Shown: one piece after another, positions 53,921-63,339 of the stretch | How the letters are laid out: each line of letters starts with the position of its first letter | Position numbering within the stretch: position 1 is the first letter of the stretch | NCBI RefSeq assembly: GCF_014635065.1 | Contig: NZ_BMCG01000003.1 | Location: forward strand, 496,001-560,000 | Direction of reading: 5' to 3' | Length of the DNA stretch: 64,000 nt | DNA from: Oxalicibacterium flavum | Lineage (GTDB): Bacteria; Pseudomonadota; Gammaproteobacteria; Burkholderiales; Burkholderiaceae_D | Notes under the pieces: model-generated | Told to the model about the DNA's origin: nothing | Database searches by the model: none | The model's input: only the letters and a program-made list of their open reading frames with translations | Made by a program: the position numbers and the translations under genes

Positions 53921-55024
53921 ATGCAGATGATTCCCACACCCTATTACCTGATAGACGAAGCGGCGCTGCTGCGCAACCTGGCGATCATCGACGAGGTACG
54001 CGAACGCTCGGGCGCCAAGGTGCTGCTGGCGCTCAAGTGCTTTGCCACCTGGTCGGTGTTCGGCCTGATGCGCCAGCATATGGACGGCACCACGTCGTCC
54101 TCGTTGTACGAGGTCAAGCTCGGGCAGCAGAAGTTCGGCGGCGAGACGCACGCCTACAGCGTCGCCTTTGCCGATCACGAGATCGAGGACGTGGTCGCGC
54201 ACTGCGACAAGATCATCTTCAACTCGATCAGCCAGTTGCAGCGTTTTGCATTGCATGCGGCGGGCAAGCCGGTCGGGCTTCGTCTGAATCCGGGTGTCAG
54301 CTGCGCGAGCTTCGATCTGGCCGATCCGGCGCGCCAGTTCAGCCGGCTTGGCGAATCCGACCCGGCGCGCATCCTGTCCGTCATCGACCGCATCGACGGC
54401 GTGATGATCCACAACAATTGCGAGAACCGCGACTTCGATCGCTTCGATGCCTTGCTGGGCGAGGTCGAGCAGCGCTATGGCGACATCCTGCACAAGCTGA
54501 AATGGGTCAGCCTCGGCGGCGGCATCAGCTTCACCGCGCCCGGCTATGCGCTCGATGCGTTCTGCGAACGCCTGCGTCGCTTTGCGCAGACCTACGGCGT
54601 GCAGGTCTATCTGGAGCCGGGCGAGGCGACCGTGCGGCATACGACCACGTTGGAAGTCAGCGTGCTGGATGTCGGCTTCAACGGCCGCAACCTGGCCGTG
54701 GTCGACAGTTCGACCGAGGCGCACATGCTGGACCTGCTGATCTATCGCGAGACGGCACCGATCGGCAACGGGCAGGGCGAACACGTGTATCAGGTGTGCG
54801 GCAAAACCTGCCTGGCTGGCGACATCTTTGGCGAAGCGAAGTTCGAGCGGCCTTTGCAGATCGGCGACCGCATCTCGATCGGCGATGCCGGCGGCTACAC
54901 CATGGTCAAGAAGAACTGGTTCAACGGCGTGCACATGCCGGCGATCGCCGTCAGGAAGACCGACGGCAGTGTGCGCGTGGTGCGCGAATTCGATTTCGAT
55001 GATTACGTCGCCAGCCTGTCCTGA
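53921..55024 (+). CDS. nspC: Carboxynorspermidine/carboxyspermidine decarboxylase
   Basis: This 367-residue PLP enzyme of the alanine-racemase fold decarboxylates carboxyspermidine or carboxynorspermidine, the last step of the aspartate-semialdehyde polyamine route. The PLP lysine is K39 in LLALKCFATW. Other family stretches are SSSLYEVKLGQQKFGGE, MIHNNCENRDFDRF, VSLGGGISFT, LEPGEATVRHT and the catalytic cysteine in VCGKTCLAGDIFGEA. The start MQMIPTPYYLIDE is family-typical. The dehydrogenase for the previous step is encoded 36 bases downstream. Confidence 0.93.
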   Translation: MQMIPTPYYLIDEAALLRNLAIIDEVRERSGAKVLLALKCFATWSVFGLMRQHMDGTTSSSLYEVKLGQQKFGGETHAYSVAFADHEIEDVVAHCDKIIFNSISQLQRFALHAAGKPVGLRLNPGVSCASFDLADPARQFSRLGESDPARILSVIDRIDGVMIHNNCENRDFDRFDALLGEVEQRYGDILHKLKWVSLGGGISFTAPGYALDAFCERLRRFAQTYGVQVYLEPGEATVRHTTTLEVSVLDVGFNGRNLAVVDSSTEAHMLDLLIYRETAPIGNGQGEHVYQVCGKTCLAGDIFGEAKFERPLQIGDRISIGDAGGYTMVKKNWFNGVHMPAIAVRKTDGSVRVVREFDFDDYVASLS

Positions 55025-55060
55025 CGACGTCATCCGGTTTTGAGTGAAGGGGGAAGACCA

Positions 55061-56347
55061 ATGAAGCGCAATGTCCTCATTATCGGCGCCGGCGGCGTGG
55101 CGCACGTCGTCGCGCACAAGTGCGCACAGAACAATGCGGTGCTCGGCGATATCCATATCGCCTCGCGCACGCTGTCGAAGTGCCAGGCCATCATCGATTC
55201 GGTCCATGAAAAGGGCAGCCTGCAGCAGGACCGCCATCTGCAGGCGCACGCGCTCGATGCCATGGATATCGACGCCACCAAGTTTCTGATCCGCGCTACC
55301 CACAGCCAGATCGTCATCAACGTCGGTTCGCCCTTCCTCAACATGTCGGTGCTGGCGGCCTGCATCGAGACCGGTGCCGCCTATCTCGATACGGCGATCC
55401 ACGAAGATCCGGCCAAGGTGTGCGAGACGCCGCCCTGGTATGCCAACTACGAATGGAAGCGGCGCGACGCCTGCAAGGATGCGCGCGTGACGGCCGTGCT
55501 CGGCGTCGGCTTCGATCCGGGCGTGGTCAATGCCTACGCGCGCTATGCGCTCGACAACTGCTTCGACAGCGTCGATTCGATCGACATCATCGACATCAAC
55601 GCCGGCAGCCACGGCCGCTACTTCGCGACCAACTTCGATCCCGAGATCAACTTCCGCGAATTCACCTCGACTGTCTGGTCGTGGGAAAACAATGCATGGA
55701 AATCGAATGCGATGTTCGAGCACCGCCAGGACTGGGACATGCCGGTGACCGGCAAGGTCACGACCTATCTGACCGGACATGACGAACTGCATTCGATGTC
55801 GCAGAACCTCGGCGTGCCCAACATCCGTTTCTGGATGAGCTTCGGCGAGCATTACATCAACGTCTTCAACGTGCTCAAGAACCTTGGCCTGCTGTCGGAG
55901 CAGCCCGTGCGCACCGCGCGCGGCCAGGAAGTGGTGCCGCTCGAAGTCGTCAAGGCGGTGCTGCCGGACCCGGCATCGCTGGCGCCCGCTTATACCGGCA
56001 AGACTGTCATCGGTGACTTGATCAAGGGGATCAAGGGCGGCAGGACTCAGGAGGTGCTGGTCTATAACGTCTGCGACCACCGGGCCTGCTACGAGGAAGT
56101 CGGCAGTCAGGCGATTTCCTATACCGCCGGGGTGCCGGCCGTGGCGGCCGCCATGCTGATCGCCAACGGTACCTGGGATATCGGCGAGATGGCCAATGTG
56201 GAAGAACTCGATCCGGCGCCTTTCATTGCCCTGATGAACCGTATGGGGCTGGTGACGCGTATCCGCGATGCACAGGGCGATCGCGTCCTCGACCCGCAGC
56301 AGGAAGCGCCAGGCAAGACCGCACCGGCACGCCTAGTCAATTACTGA
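55061..56347 (+). CDS. Carboxynorspermidine/carboxyspermidine dehydrogenase (saccharopine dehydrogenase-like)
   Basis: This 428-residue enzyme joins aspartate semialdehyde with a diamine by reductive condensation. It has the NADPH-binding VLIIGAGGVAHVVAHKCAQ at the N-terminus, IVINVGSPFLNMSVLAACIETGAAYLDTA (about 88-116, shown in part), VLGVGFDPGVVNAYARYALD and SHGRYFATNFDPEINFREF. This set separates carboxynorspermidine dehydrogenase from true saccharopine dehydrogenases. It follows nspC, giving both steps of the pathway. AAGGGGGAAG is a strong ribosome site. A terminator follows. Confidence 0.9.
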   Translation: MKRNVLIIGAGGVAHVVAHKCAQNNAVLGDIHIASRTLSKCQAIIDSVHEKGSLQQDRHLQAHALDAMDIDATKFLIRATHSQIVINVGSPFLNMSVLAACIETGAAYLDTAIHEDPAKVCETPPWYANYEWKRRDACKDARVTAVLGVGFDPGVVNAYARYALDNCFDSVDSIDIIDINAGSHGRYFATNFDPEINFREFTSTVWSWENNAWKSNAMFEHRQDWDMPVTGKVTTYLTGHDELHSMSQNLGVPNIRFWMSFGEHYINVFNVLKNLGLLSEQPVRTARGQEVVPLEVVKAVLPDPASLAPAYTGKTVIGDLIKGIKGGRTQEVLVYNVCDHRACYEEVGSQAISYTAGVPAVAAAMLIANGTWDIGEMANVEELDPAPFIALMNRMGLVTRIRDAQGDRVLDPQQEAPGKTAPARLVNY

Positions 56348-56400
56348 GACCGAAGGGCGGGCTACCCGCCCGGTTGCCCGTTCCGGGCCATTATCTGTTT

Positions 56401-56430
56401 ACCTGCCTCCCGGCAGGTTTCTTTATTTGT
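56401..56430 (+). terminator. Rho-independent terminator after the polyamine genes
   Basis: ACCTGCC (56401-56407) pairs with GGCAGGT (56412-56418), followed by a T-rich stretch. A second GC hairpin, GGGCGGG (56355-56361) / CCCGCCC (56365-56371), lies just upstream. Confidence 0.75.
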
Positions 56431-56447
56431 TTTTCTTCTAAGGACAT

Positions 56448-56463
56448 GCGAAAAGATTCGTTC
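56448..56463 (+). promoter_or_regulatory. Candidate CysB-type operator upstream of cysT
   Basis: GCGAAAAGATTCGTTC at 56448-56463, followed by a T-rich run, matches the site upstream of sbp at 14 of 16 positions. It lies 63 bases before the cysT start, in promoter position, and is separate from the terminator just before it. Confidence 0.55.
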
Positions 56464-56526
56464 TTTTTATAACGATCGGGTGCAATTATGGCGGCCTGTT
56501 AGCTATATTTGTAATAAGAGACGCAT

Positions 56527-57390
56527 ATGTCCGCCATTGCCGCCGTTCCATCAGGGAAATATCGCCCGACACGCGTGTTGCCGGGCTTCCATCTTTCGCT
56601 CGGGTTTACGCTGTTCTATCTGTGCCTGATCGTGCTGATCCCGCTCTCTGCGGTCTTCATCAACACGTTCACGATGAACTGGGACGGTTTCGTCGCGGCC
56701 GTGACCTCGGACCGCGTGGTGGCATCCTACAAACTGACTTTTGGCGCTTCGCTGATTGCCGCCGCATTGAACGTGCTGTTTGGCGGCATCGTGGCGTGGG
56801 TGCTGGTGCGCTACCAGTTCCCGGGCAAGAAGATCATCGACGCGCTGGTTGACCTGCCGTTCGCGCTGCCGACCGCAGTGGCCGGCATTGCGCTGACCGC
56901 GCTGTACTCGGCCAATGGCTGGATCGGCCAGTATCTGGCTGCCATCGGCATCAAGGTGGCGTTCACGCCGCTGGGCGTGATCGTGGCGCTGACCTTCATC
57001 GGCCTGCCGTTCGTGGTGCGCACCGTGCAGCCGGTGCTGGAAGACGCCGAGCGCGAGCTCGAGGAAGCCGCCGCCAGTCTGGGCGCCAACCACTGGCAGA
57101 CCTTCGCCAAGGTGATCTTCCCGACCGTGCTGCCGGCCCTGCTGACGGGCTTTGCATTGGCCTTTGCACGCGCGACCGGTGAATACGGTTCCGTCATCTT
57201 CATTGCCGGCAACATGCCGATGGTGTCGGAAATCACGCCGCTGTTCATCGTCACCAAGCTTGAGCAGTACGACTATGCGGGTGCCACTGCCATCGCTATG
57301 GTGATGCTGCTGGTCTCGTTCACGATGCTGCTCACGATCAACCTGTTGCAAGCCTGGTCCCGCAAGCGCGGTCAGGTGGAGAAAGTCTGA
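56527..57390 (+). CDS. cysT: Sulfate/thiosulfate ABC transporter permease CysT
   Basis: This 287-residue inner-membrane permease has six hydrophobic segments and the ABC contact loop [21 protein letters not shown] at about 178-198 (shown in part). Other features are [19 protein letters not shown] and [19 protein letters not shown], both typical of CysT (CysU). With CysW it forms the channel for sulfate delivered by Sbp. The operon is cysT-cysW-cysA, with cysB following. Confidence 0.96.
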   Translation: MSAIAAVPSGKYRPTRVLPGFHLSLGFTLFYLCLIVLIPLSAVFINTFTMNWDGFVAAVTSDRVVASYKLTFGASLIAAALNVLFGGIVAWVLVRYQFPGKKIIDALVDLPFALPTAVAGIALTALYSANGWIGQYLAAIGIKVAFTPLGVIVALTFIGLPFVVRTVQPVLEDAERELEEAAASLGANHWQTFAKVIFPTVLPALLTGFALAFARATGEYGSVIFIAGNMPMVSEITPLFIVTKLEQYDYAGATAIAMVMLLVSFTMLLTINLLQAWSRKRGQVEKV

Positions 57391-57391
57391 C

Positions 57392-58300
57392 ATGTCCGCC
57401 ATTGCTCCTTCCGCCGGCCTGCCGTTCGCTGCCGGCACGCGTACCGCACCGGTGGTGCCGGCCGCCACGCTGGAACCGGTCTGGGTGCGCGTGCTGCTGA
57501 TCGGCGTCGCGCTGGCGTTCCTGACGCTGTTCCTGTTCGTGCCGCTGGTTGCGGTCTTCGCCGAGGCGCTGAAAAAAGGCTGGGATGCCTATGTCGCCGC
57601 GATTCTCGAGGAAGATGCGATCTCCGCGATCAAGCTGACGCTGCTGACGGCGGCCATCGCGGTGCCGCTGAACCTGGTGTTCGGCGTGGCGGCGTCGTGG
57701 TGCATCGCCAAGTTCGATTTCCGCGGCAAGAGCTTCCTGCTGACGCTGATCGACCTGCCGTTCTCGGTCTCGCCCGTGATTTCCGGCCTGATCTTCGTGC
57801 TGCTGTTCGGTGCGCAGGGCTGGTTCGGCGAATGGCTGCAGGAACACAACATCAAGATCCTGTTTGCGGTGCCGGGCATCGTGCTGGCGACCATCTTCGT
57901 CACGTTCCCCTTCGTGGCGCGCGAGCTGATTCCGCTCATGCAGTCGCAGGGCAGCGAGGAGGAAGAGGCTGCGCTGGTGCTGGGCGCCAACGGCTGGAAG
58001 ACTTTCTGGCACGTCACCTTGCCCAACATCAAGTGGGGCCTGCTGTACGGCGTGATCCTCTGCAATGCGCGTGCGATGGGCGAATTCGGCGCGGTGTCGG
58101 TCGTGTCGGGCCACATTCGTGGTCAGACCAACACGATTCCGCTGCAGGTCGAGATTCTGTACAACGAGTATCAGTTTTCCGCTGCTTTTGCCGTTGCGTC
58201 GTTGCTGGCCTTGTTGGCACTGGTTACACTTGCGCTCAAAACCTTTATTGAATGGCGCTTGCGCGACACACACGAACAGTTTCAGGAGCAGGGATCATGA
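57392..58300 (+). CDS. cysW: Sulfate/thiosulfate ABC transporter permease CysW
   Basis: This 302-residue permease partners CysT. It has a 25-residue N-terminal extension, six hydrophobic segments, and the contact loop [22 protein letters not shown] at about 190-211 (shown in part). [21 protein letters not shown] and [21 protein letters not shown] are diagnostic of CysW. It starts 2 bases after cysT, and its stop overlaps the cysA ATG by 4 bases (ATGA). Confidence 0.96.
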   Translation: MSAIAPSAGLPFAAGTRTAPVVPAATLEPVWVRVLLIGVALAFLTLFLFVPLVAVFAEALKKGWDAYVAAILEEDAISAIKLTLLTAAIAVPLNLVFGVAASWCIAKFDFRGKSFLLTLIDLPFSVSPVISGLIFVLLFGAQGWFGEWLQEHNIKILFAVPGIVLATIFVTFPFVARELIPLMQSQGSEEEEAALVLGANGWKTFWHVTLPNIKWGLLYGVILCNARAMGEFGAVSVVSGHIRGQTNTIPLQVEILYNEYQFSAAFAVASLLALLALVTLALKTFIEWRLRDTHEQFQEQGS

Positions 58301-59364
58301 GCATCGAAGTCAAAAACATTCACAAGCAGTTCGGCAGCTTCACGGCACTGAACAACGTCTCGCTGGATTTCCCGGCGGGTGAACTGACCGCTCTGCTGGG
58401 CCCGTCGGGCTGCGGCAAGACGACCTTGCTGCGCATCATCGCGGGCCTCGAACAGCCCGACCACGGCCAGGTGCTGCTCGACGGCGAGGATGCCTCGGCG
58501 CGCCACGTGCGCGAACGCCAGGTCGGCTTCGTGTTCCAGCACTACGCGCTGTTCAAGCACATGACCGTGTTCGACAACATCGCCTTCGGCCTGCGCGTGC
58601 GCCCGAAGGCGACGCGTCCGTCGGAAGCGCAGATCAAGGAAAAGGTCACCAAGCTGCTCGAGCTGGTGCAGCTCGACTGGCTGGCCGACCGCTATCCGCC
58701 GCAACTGTCGGGCGGCCAGCGCCAGCGTATCGCGCTGGCGCGTGCACTGGCGGTCGAACCGCGCGTGCTGCTGCTCGACGAACCGTTCGGCGCGCTCGAT
58801 GCCAAGGTGCGCAAGGAACTGCGCCGCTGGCTGCGCCGCCTGCACGACGAACTGCACGTCACCAGCATCTTCGTGACCCACGATCAGGAAGAGGCGCTCG
58901 AGGTGGCCGACCAGATCGTGCTGATGAACAAGGGCAATGTCGAACAGATCGGTTCGCCCAAGGATGTCTATAACAACCCGGCTTCGCCGTTCGTTTATGG
59001 CTTCCTCGGCAACGTCAACCTGTTCCACGGCCGCGTGCACGAAGGCGTGCTGCAGACCGAGGGCATCCGCTTCGATGCGCCGGATCACGTCGGCACCCAG
59101 GATGCCAAGGGCATCGGCTACGTGCGTCCGCACGATTTGGAAGTCGAGCGCTACACGTCGGGCGCCGAAGGCATCGTGGTGCAGCTGCGCCGCGCCCATG
59201 CGATCGGCCCGCTGGCGCAGCTCGAACTCGAGCGTGACGACAACGGCGACCTTATCGAAGCAGTGATTCCGAACGACCGCTTCTCGTCGTTGTCGCTGAA
59301 GGAAGGCGAGACGCTGGTGGTGCGCCCGAAACGTCTGCAGGTGTTTGTCGACGATTCCGTTTGA
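58297..59364 (+). CDS. cysA: Sulfate/thiosulfate ABC transporter ATP-binding protein
   Basis: This 355-residue ATPase drives CysT/CysW. It has Walker [10 protein letters not shown] (about 36-44), Q-loop [21 protein letters not shown], signature [15 protein letters not shown], Walker [16 protein letters not shown] and H-loop [15 protein letters not shown] regulatory C-terminal domain (about 240-355) includes [29 protein letters not shown] is characteristic of CysA. The start at 58297 lies inside the cysW stop. Confidence 0.96.
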   Translation: MSIEVKNIHKQFGSFTALNNVSLDFPAGELTALLGPSGCGKTTLLRIIAGLEQPDHGQVLLDGEDASARHVRERQVGFVFQHYALFKHMTVFDNIAFGLRVRPKATRPSEAQIKEKVTKLLELVQLDWLADRYPPQLSGGQRQRIALARALAVEPRVLLLDEPFGALDAKVRKELRRWLRRLHDELHVTSIFVTHDQEEALEVADQIVLMNKGNVEQIGSPKDVYNNPASPFVYGFLGNVNLFHGRVHEGVLQTEGIRFDAPDHVGTQDAKGIGYVRPHDLEVERYTSGAEGIVVQLRRAHAIGPLAQLELERDDNGDLIEAVIPNDRFSSLSLKEGETLVVRPKRLQVFVDDSV

Positions 59365-59465
59365 GCGATTGCCCCTGACACTTCCGTCGGACGTCGTCGG
59401 AGTGATCGCGCAGATTCAGTAACCCGTTTGCCCATGACGACGATGTTTGACCGAGGTGTCTTGCA

Positions 59466-60395
59466 ATGAATTTTCAGCAATTACGATCGATACGCGAAAC
59501 CGCACGCTGCGGCTATAACCTGACCGAAGTGGCCAATGTGCTCTTCACCTCGCAGCCTGGTGTGAGCCGCCAGATCCGCGAGCTCGAGGAAGAGCTCGGC
59601 GTCGATATCTTCGAACGCAACGGCAAGCGCCTGACCGGCCTCACCGATCCCGGCCGCGGCATCCTGCAGATCATCGACCGCCTGCTGCTGGAAGCGGAAA
59701 ACCTGCAGCGCGCCAGCCGCGAATACGCGGAGCAGGAGATCGGCACGCTGGCCGTCGCGACCACCCACACGCAGGCGCGCTACATGCTGCCCAAGGTGGT
59801 GCAGGCATTCCGTACGGCGTTTCCCAAGGTGCGCATCGCGCTGCAGCAGAGTTCGCCCGAGCACATCGCCGAATGGGTGCTGTCCGGCAAGTCCGACATC
59901 GGCATCGCGACCGAGGGCCTGAGCCAGTTCGAGGATCTGGTCTCCTTTCCGTGCTATCGCTGGCACCATGCGATCGTGGTGCCGGACGGTCATCCGTTGC
60001 TCGAGAAGTCGCCTGTCAAGCTGCAGGACCTTGCGCAGTATCCGCTGATCACCTATGACCTCGGCTTCACCGGCCGCAGCCATATCGACGACGCCTTCAA
60101 GAATGCCGATCTGACCACCGACATCGTGCTGACGGCGATGGATTCGGACGTGATCCAGCAGTATGTCGCACTCGGCCTCGGCGTGGGGCTGGTGGCCTCG
60201 ATGGCGCTGAAGAGGAACGGTCCCAATCCCGGCCTCAAGGTCATCGACGGCGCGCATCTGTTCGCGGAGAACGTCACGCGCCTGGCGGTGCGCAAGGGGG
60301 CCTACCTGCGCAGCTATACCTACGATTTCATCCTCGAGTTCGCGCCCGACCTGACGCGCGAGGACATCGACAAGGCGATGCGCGGCGGGGTGTAA
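59466..60395 (+). CDS. cysB: LysR-type regulator of sulfur assimilation (CysB family)
   Basis: This 309-residue regulator has the CysB-type N-terminus MNFQQLRSIRETARCGYNLTEVANVLFTSQPGVSRQI (split over 1-37), which contains the HTH. The inducer-binding domain includes ATTHTQARYMLPKVVQAFR, SDIGIATEGLSQFEDLV, YDLGFTGRSHIDDAF and LGLGVGLVASMAL. CysB/Cbl/SsuR proteins activate sulfate or sulfonate genes and sense O-acetylserine or sulfate. Which of these it is cannot be settled. It ends the cys operon region and precedes a strong terminator. Confidence 0.93.
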   Translation: MNFQQLRSIRETARCGYNLTEVANVLFTSQPGVSRQIRELEEELGVDIFERNGKRLTGLTDPGRGILQIIDRLLLEAENLQRASREYAEQEIGTLAVATTHTQARYMLPKVVQAFRTAFPKVRIALQQSSPEHIAEWVLSGKSDIGIATEGLSQFEDLVSFPCYRWHHAIVVPDGHPLLEKSPVKLQDLAQYPLITYDLGFTGRSHIDDAFKNADLTTDIVLTAMDSDVIQQYVALGLGVGLVASMALKRNGPNPGLKVIDGAHLFAENVTRLAVRKGAYLRSYTYDFILEFAPDLTREDIDKAMRGGV

Positions 60396-60441
60396 ACGCC
60401 GCTGTACGGGCTGTCGATTTCCTGCTGGCGCATGGACAAAC

Positions 60442-60474
60442 AAAAAGGGCGATGCCATGGCATCGCCCTTTTTT
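60442..60474. terminator. Bidirectional rho-independent terminator
   Basis: A long stem AAAAAGGGCGATGC (60442-60455) / GCATCGCCCTTTTT (60460-60473) has a tiny loop within CCATGG. It stops cysB and the convergent M48-type gene. Confidence 0.9.
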
Positions 60475-60488
60475 CATCATCGCTCTGT

Positions 60489-61577
60489 TCAGGGCAGCAG
60501 TGGCCGGCGCGATGCCTGCTTGGCCTTGATGTCGGCCGTCGCCTTGCGGATCGCGATCAGGCGCGCCGGCGTTGCCGGATGCAGGGCGGTGTAGCCGTTG
60601 GTGACGCTGGCCGGATACTGGTTCGCCAGGCGCTGCCAGAAGGCGGCTGCGCCATCGACGCTGTAGCCGGCACGCGCCAGCATGTACAGCGCCACGGTAT
60701 CGGCTGCACCGTCAAGGTCCTGCGGGTAAGGCTGGATGCCGGCACTGCCACCGAGCACGCTCAGGTCGGGATTGACGCGCGTCATGTTGTCGATGACGGC
60801 ACCGATGGTGGCGTTCATCTGCTGGCGCGACGGATGGCCGAGCGCATTGTGCGCAAGTTCGCGCGCCAGGACGTAGGCCAGTTCGGTGTCGTTGCGCACG
60901 AAGTTGAGCATGCCGCGCGTGACCAGCACGCGGCGGCCGTCGGCGTAGGCATTGACGTTATCGACGTTGCCGAGTTCGATGCCGAAGCCGCAGGCTGGCG
61001 TCAGCGGCACGTTCAGGTTGACCGGCGCACCGTTGCGCAGCAGGCCGAGACGTACCGTCGACAGGCTGTTGACGATGGGGCCGAGCACGGCGGCTGCCTG
61101 GCGCTCGGCGTTCGGACCCTGCGGCATGGCCTGGTTCTCGGCCGTCAGCAGGACGTCGCCGCGCTGCACGCCGGCACGCGCGGCGCCGCTGTTCTTCAGC
61201 ACGCCGGTGATCTGCAGGCGCTCTTCCAGTCCGAGCGTGGTGGCGGCGTCAACATAGTCTTCCGAATACGAGTAACGCGTCTTGGCGGTGAAACCGATCA
61301 GCTTGCGCGCATTGTTCCTGCACAGTTCCGCGTTATCGACCAGCAGTGGCGCGGACACGTTGTAGAGGCGCTCCTGCTGCGTGGTGATCAGGCGCAGCGT
61401 CTGCAGTTGCTGCGATTCGGCGGGCGGCGTACCGGCGGCAGGACCGCTCGTGCGCGGCGTGTCGAGCGAGACGGTAGAACAGCCTGCCAGCACAAGCGCG
61501 GCCAGCGGCAGGCAGGCGGTTGTGCGGGAGGGAAGGCGGCGCAGACGGGATACGAAGGGGTGAAGCAGGCCTTGCAT
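60489..61577 (-). CDS. M48-type metallopeptidase-like lipoprotein with altered zinc site
   Basis: This 362-residue protein has a lipoprotein signal (ACLPLAALVLAGC, cysteine 33), a PDZ-like stretch at about 115-150 (ERLQITGVLKNSGAARAGVQRGD, split in part), and an M48 peptidase domain. The HEXXH zinc motif reads RELAH (R239, H243), and the ExxxAD motif reads DGAAD (289-293). The first zinc histidine is therefore missing and the glutamate is altered, so catalysis is doubtful. It lies 17 bases after dut in the ileS-lspA-coaBC-dut direction. It may act as a scaffold or chaperone in the envelope. Confidence 0.8.
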   Translation of the reverse strand: MQGLLHPFVSRLRRLPSRTTACLPLAALVLAGCSTVSLDTPRTSGPAAGTPPAESQQLQTLRLITTQQERLYNVSAPLLVDNAELCRNNARKLIGFTAKTRYSYSEDYVDAATTLGLEERLQITGVLKNSGAARAGVQRGDVLLTAENQAMPQGPNAERQAAAVLGPIVNSLSTVRLGLLRNGAPVNLNVPLTPACGFGIELGNVDNVNAYADGRRVLVTRGMLNFVRNDTELAYVLARELAHNALGHPSRQQMNATIGAVIDNMTRVNPDLSVLGGSAGIQPYPQDLDGAADTVALYMLARAGYSVDGAAAFWQRLANQYPASVTNGYTALHPATPARLIAIRKATADIKAKQASRRPLLP

Positions 61578-61594
61578 AAGTCGTTCTCCTGAAA

Positions 61595-62044
61595 TTAGTG
61601 TTTGCCGGTGCTGCCGAAGCCGCCCTGGCCGCGTTCGCTGGCGCCGAATTCCTCGACGACATTGAAGCCGACCTGCAGCACGGGCACGATGACCAGTTGC
61701 GCCAGACGCTCCATCGGGTTCAGCGTGAAGGCGGTCTGCCCGCGGTTCCAGGTGGAGACCATGAGCTGGCCCTGGTAATCGGAGTCGATCAGGCCGACCA
61801 GGTTCCCGAGCACGATGCCGTGCTTGTGGCCCATGCCGCTGCGCGGCAGGATGACGGCGGCGTAGCCCGGATCGGCGAGATGGATCGCAAGGCCGGTCGG
61901 CACCAGGTGCGTGCTGTCGGGTTCGAGCACCAGCGGCACGTCGAGGCAGGCGCGCAGGTCGAGACCGGCGCTGCCCGGCGTGGCGTAGGCCGGCAGCTGG
62001 TCCTTCATGCGCGGGTCGAGAATCTTGACGTCGATTGTTTTCAT
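61595..62044 (-). CDS. dut: dUTP diphosphatase
   Basis: This 149-residue trimeric enzyme removes dUTP to keep uracil out of DNA and makes dUMP for thymidylate synthesis. All five family motifs are visible: [38 protein letters not shown] and [12 protein letters not shown]. It begins 10 bases after coaBC, the usual order in this group. Confidence 0.97.
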   Translation of the reverse strand: MKTIDVKILDPRMKDQLPAYATPGSAGLDLRACLDVPLVLEPDSTHLVPTGLAIHLADPGYAAVILPRSGMGHKHGIVLGNLVGLIDSDYQGQLMVSTWNRGQTAFTLNPMERLAQLVIVPVLQVGFNVVEEFGASERGQGGFGSTGKH

Positions 62045-62054
62045 GTTGCGGGGA

Positions 62055-63260
62055 TCAGGATTGGGAGGTGGTGAGGCGCGCGGCGATCTCGCCGATCAGC
62101 TGGCGCGCGAGTGTCTGTTTGTCTGCATGCGGCAGCGGCGTGTGGCCATGGTCGTCGAACAGGACCAGTTCGTTGGTGTCCTGGCCGAAGGTCTGGTGGC
62201 CGATGTTGCCGACCAGCAGCGGAATGTTCTTCTTGCGGCGCTTGGCCTCGCCGTGCGCGACCAGGTTTTCCGATTCGGCGGCAAAGCCGACGCAATACGG
62301 CTTCTTGTCGAGCGCGGCGACTGCGGCCAGGATATCGACGTTCTCGTCGAATTCGAGCGCAGGCGTGCGGCTCTCGGCGGTCTTCTTGATTTTCTGCGCG
62401 GCGACGTTGCGCACGCGCCAGTCGGCGACGGCGGCGACGGCGACGAATACATCCTGCGCTGCCGCGCGCGCCATGACGACGTCGTGCATCTGCTGCGCCG
62501 TCTGCACATTGATGCGCTGCACGCCGAACGGCGTTTCCAGCGCGGTCGGGCCGGATACCAGCGTGACCTCGGCGCCGGCCTCGCGCGCCGCGCGCGCGAT
62601 CGCATAGCCCATCTTGCCGGACGACAGGTTGGTGATGCCGCGCACCGGATCGATCGGTTCGAAGGTCGGGCCGGCCGTCACCAGTACCGATTTGCCGGCG
62701 AGCGCCTTGGGCTGGAAGGCTGCGACGATTTCCTCGAGCAACTGTGCTGGTTCCAGCATGCGTCCCATGCCGGTTTCGCCGCAGGCCTGTGCGCCGGCGT
62801 CGGGGCCGAGCAGGGCGATGCCGTCGGCGCGCAGCTGCGCCACGTTGCGCTGGGTGGCCGGGTTCTGCCACATCTCGACGTTCATGGCAGGCGCCACCAG
62901 CAGCGGCAGATGGGCGGGACGTGCCACGCACAATGTGGACAACAGATCGTCGCAGGCACCGTGCGCGAGCTTGAAGATGAAATCGGCCGAGCAGGGCGCG
63001 ATGACGATGGCGTCGGCCTCGCGCGTGAGGTCGATGTGCGCCATGTTGTTGTCTATGCGCGCATCCCACTGATGCGTATAGACGGGATGCCCGGACAGCG
63101 CCTGCATGGTGACCGGCGTGATGAAATGGCTGGCCGCTTCGGTCATGACCACCTGCACGGAGGCGCCGGCCTTGACCAGCGCGCGCGTCAGTTCGGCGGC
63201 CTTGTAGCAGGCCACGCCGCCGGAGAGGCCCAGCACGATGTGTTTACCAGCGAGATCCAT
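62055..63260 (-). CDS. coaBC: Bifunctional phosphopantothenoylcysteine decarboxylase/phosphopantothenate-cysteine ligase
   Basis: This 401-residue enzyme performs two steps of coenzyme A synthesis. The FMN-dependent CoaC half has [35 protein letters not shown] and the catalytic cysteine in [13 protein letters not shown]. The CoaB half, from about 185, has [33 protein letters not shown] and [10 protein letters not shown], ending with [13 protein letters not shown] 63260 has AGGAG upstream. It lies between lspA and dut. Confidence 0.97.
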   Translation of the reverse strand: MDLAGKHIVLGLSGGVACYKAAELTRALVKAGASVQVVMTEAASHFITPVTMQALSGHPVYTHQWDARIDNNMAHIDLTREADAIVIAPCSADFIFKLAHGACDDLLSTLCVARPAHLPLLVAPAMNVEMWQNPATQRNVAQLRADGIALLGPDAGAQACGETGMGRMLEPAQLLEEIVAAFQPKALAGKSVLVTAGPTFEPIDPVRGITNLSSGKMGYAIARAAREAGAEVTLVSGPTALETPFGVQRINVQTAQQMHDVVMARAAAQDVFVAVAAVADWRVRNVAAQKIKKTAESRTPALEFDENVDILAAVAALDKKPYCVGFAAESENLVAHGEAKRRKKNIPLLVGNIGHQTFGQDTNELVLFDDHGHTPLPHADKQTLARQLIGEIAARLTTSQS

Positions 63261-63339
63261 ACCGTCTCCTGAAAGATTGCCGGCTAGTGTAGCAGTTCGT
63301 CCGTATCGTCTGTACTTGCCTGTATCCGCCTGCGATGCC

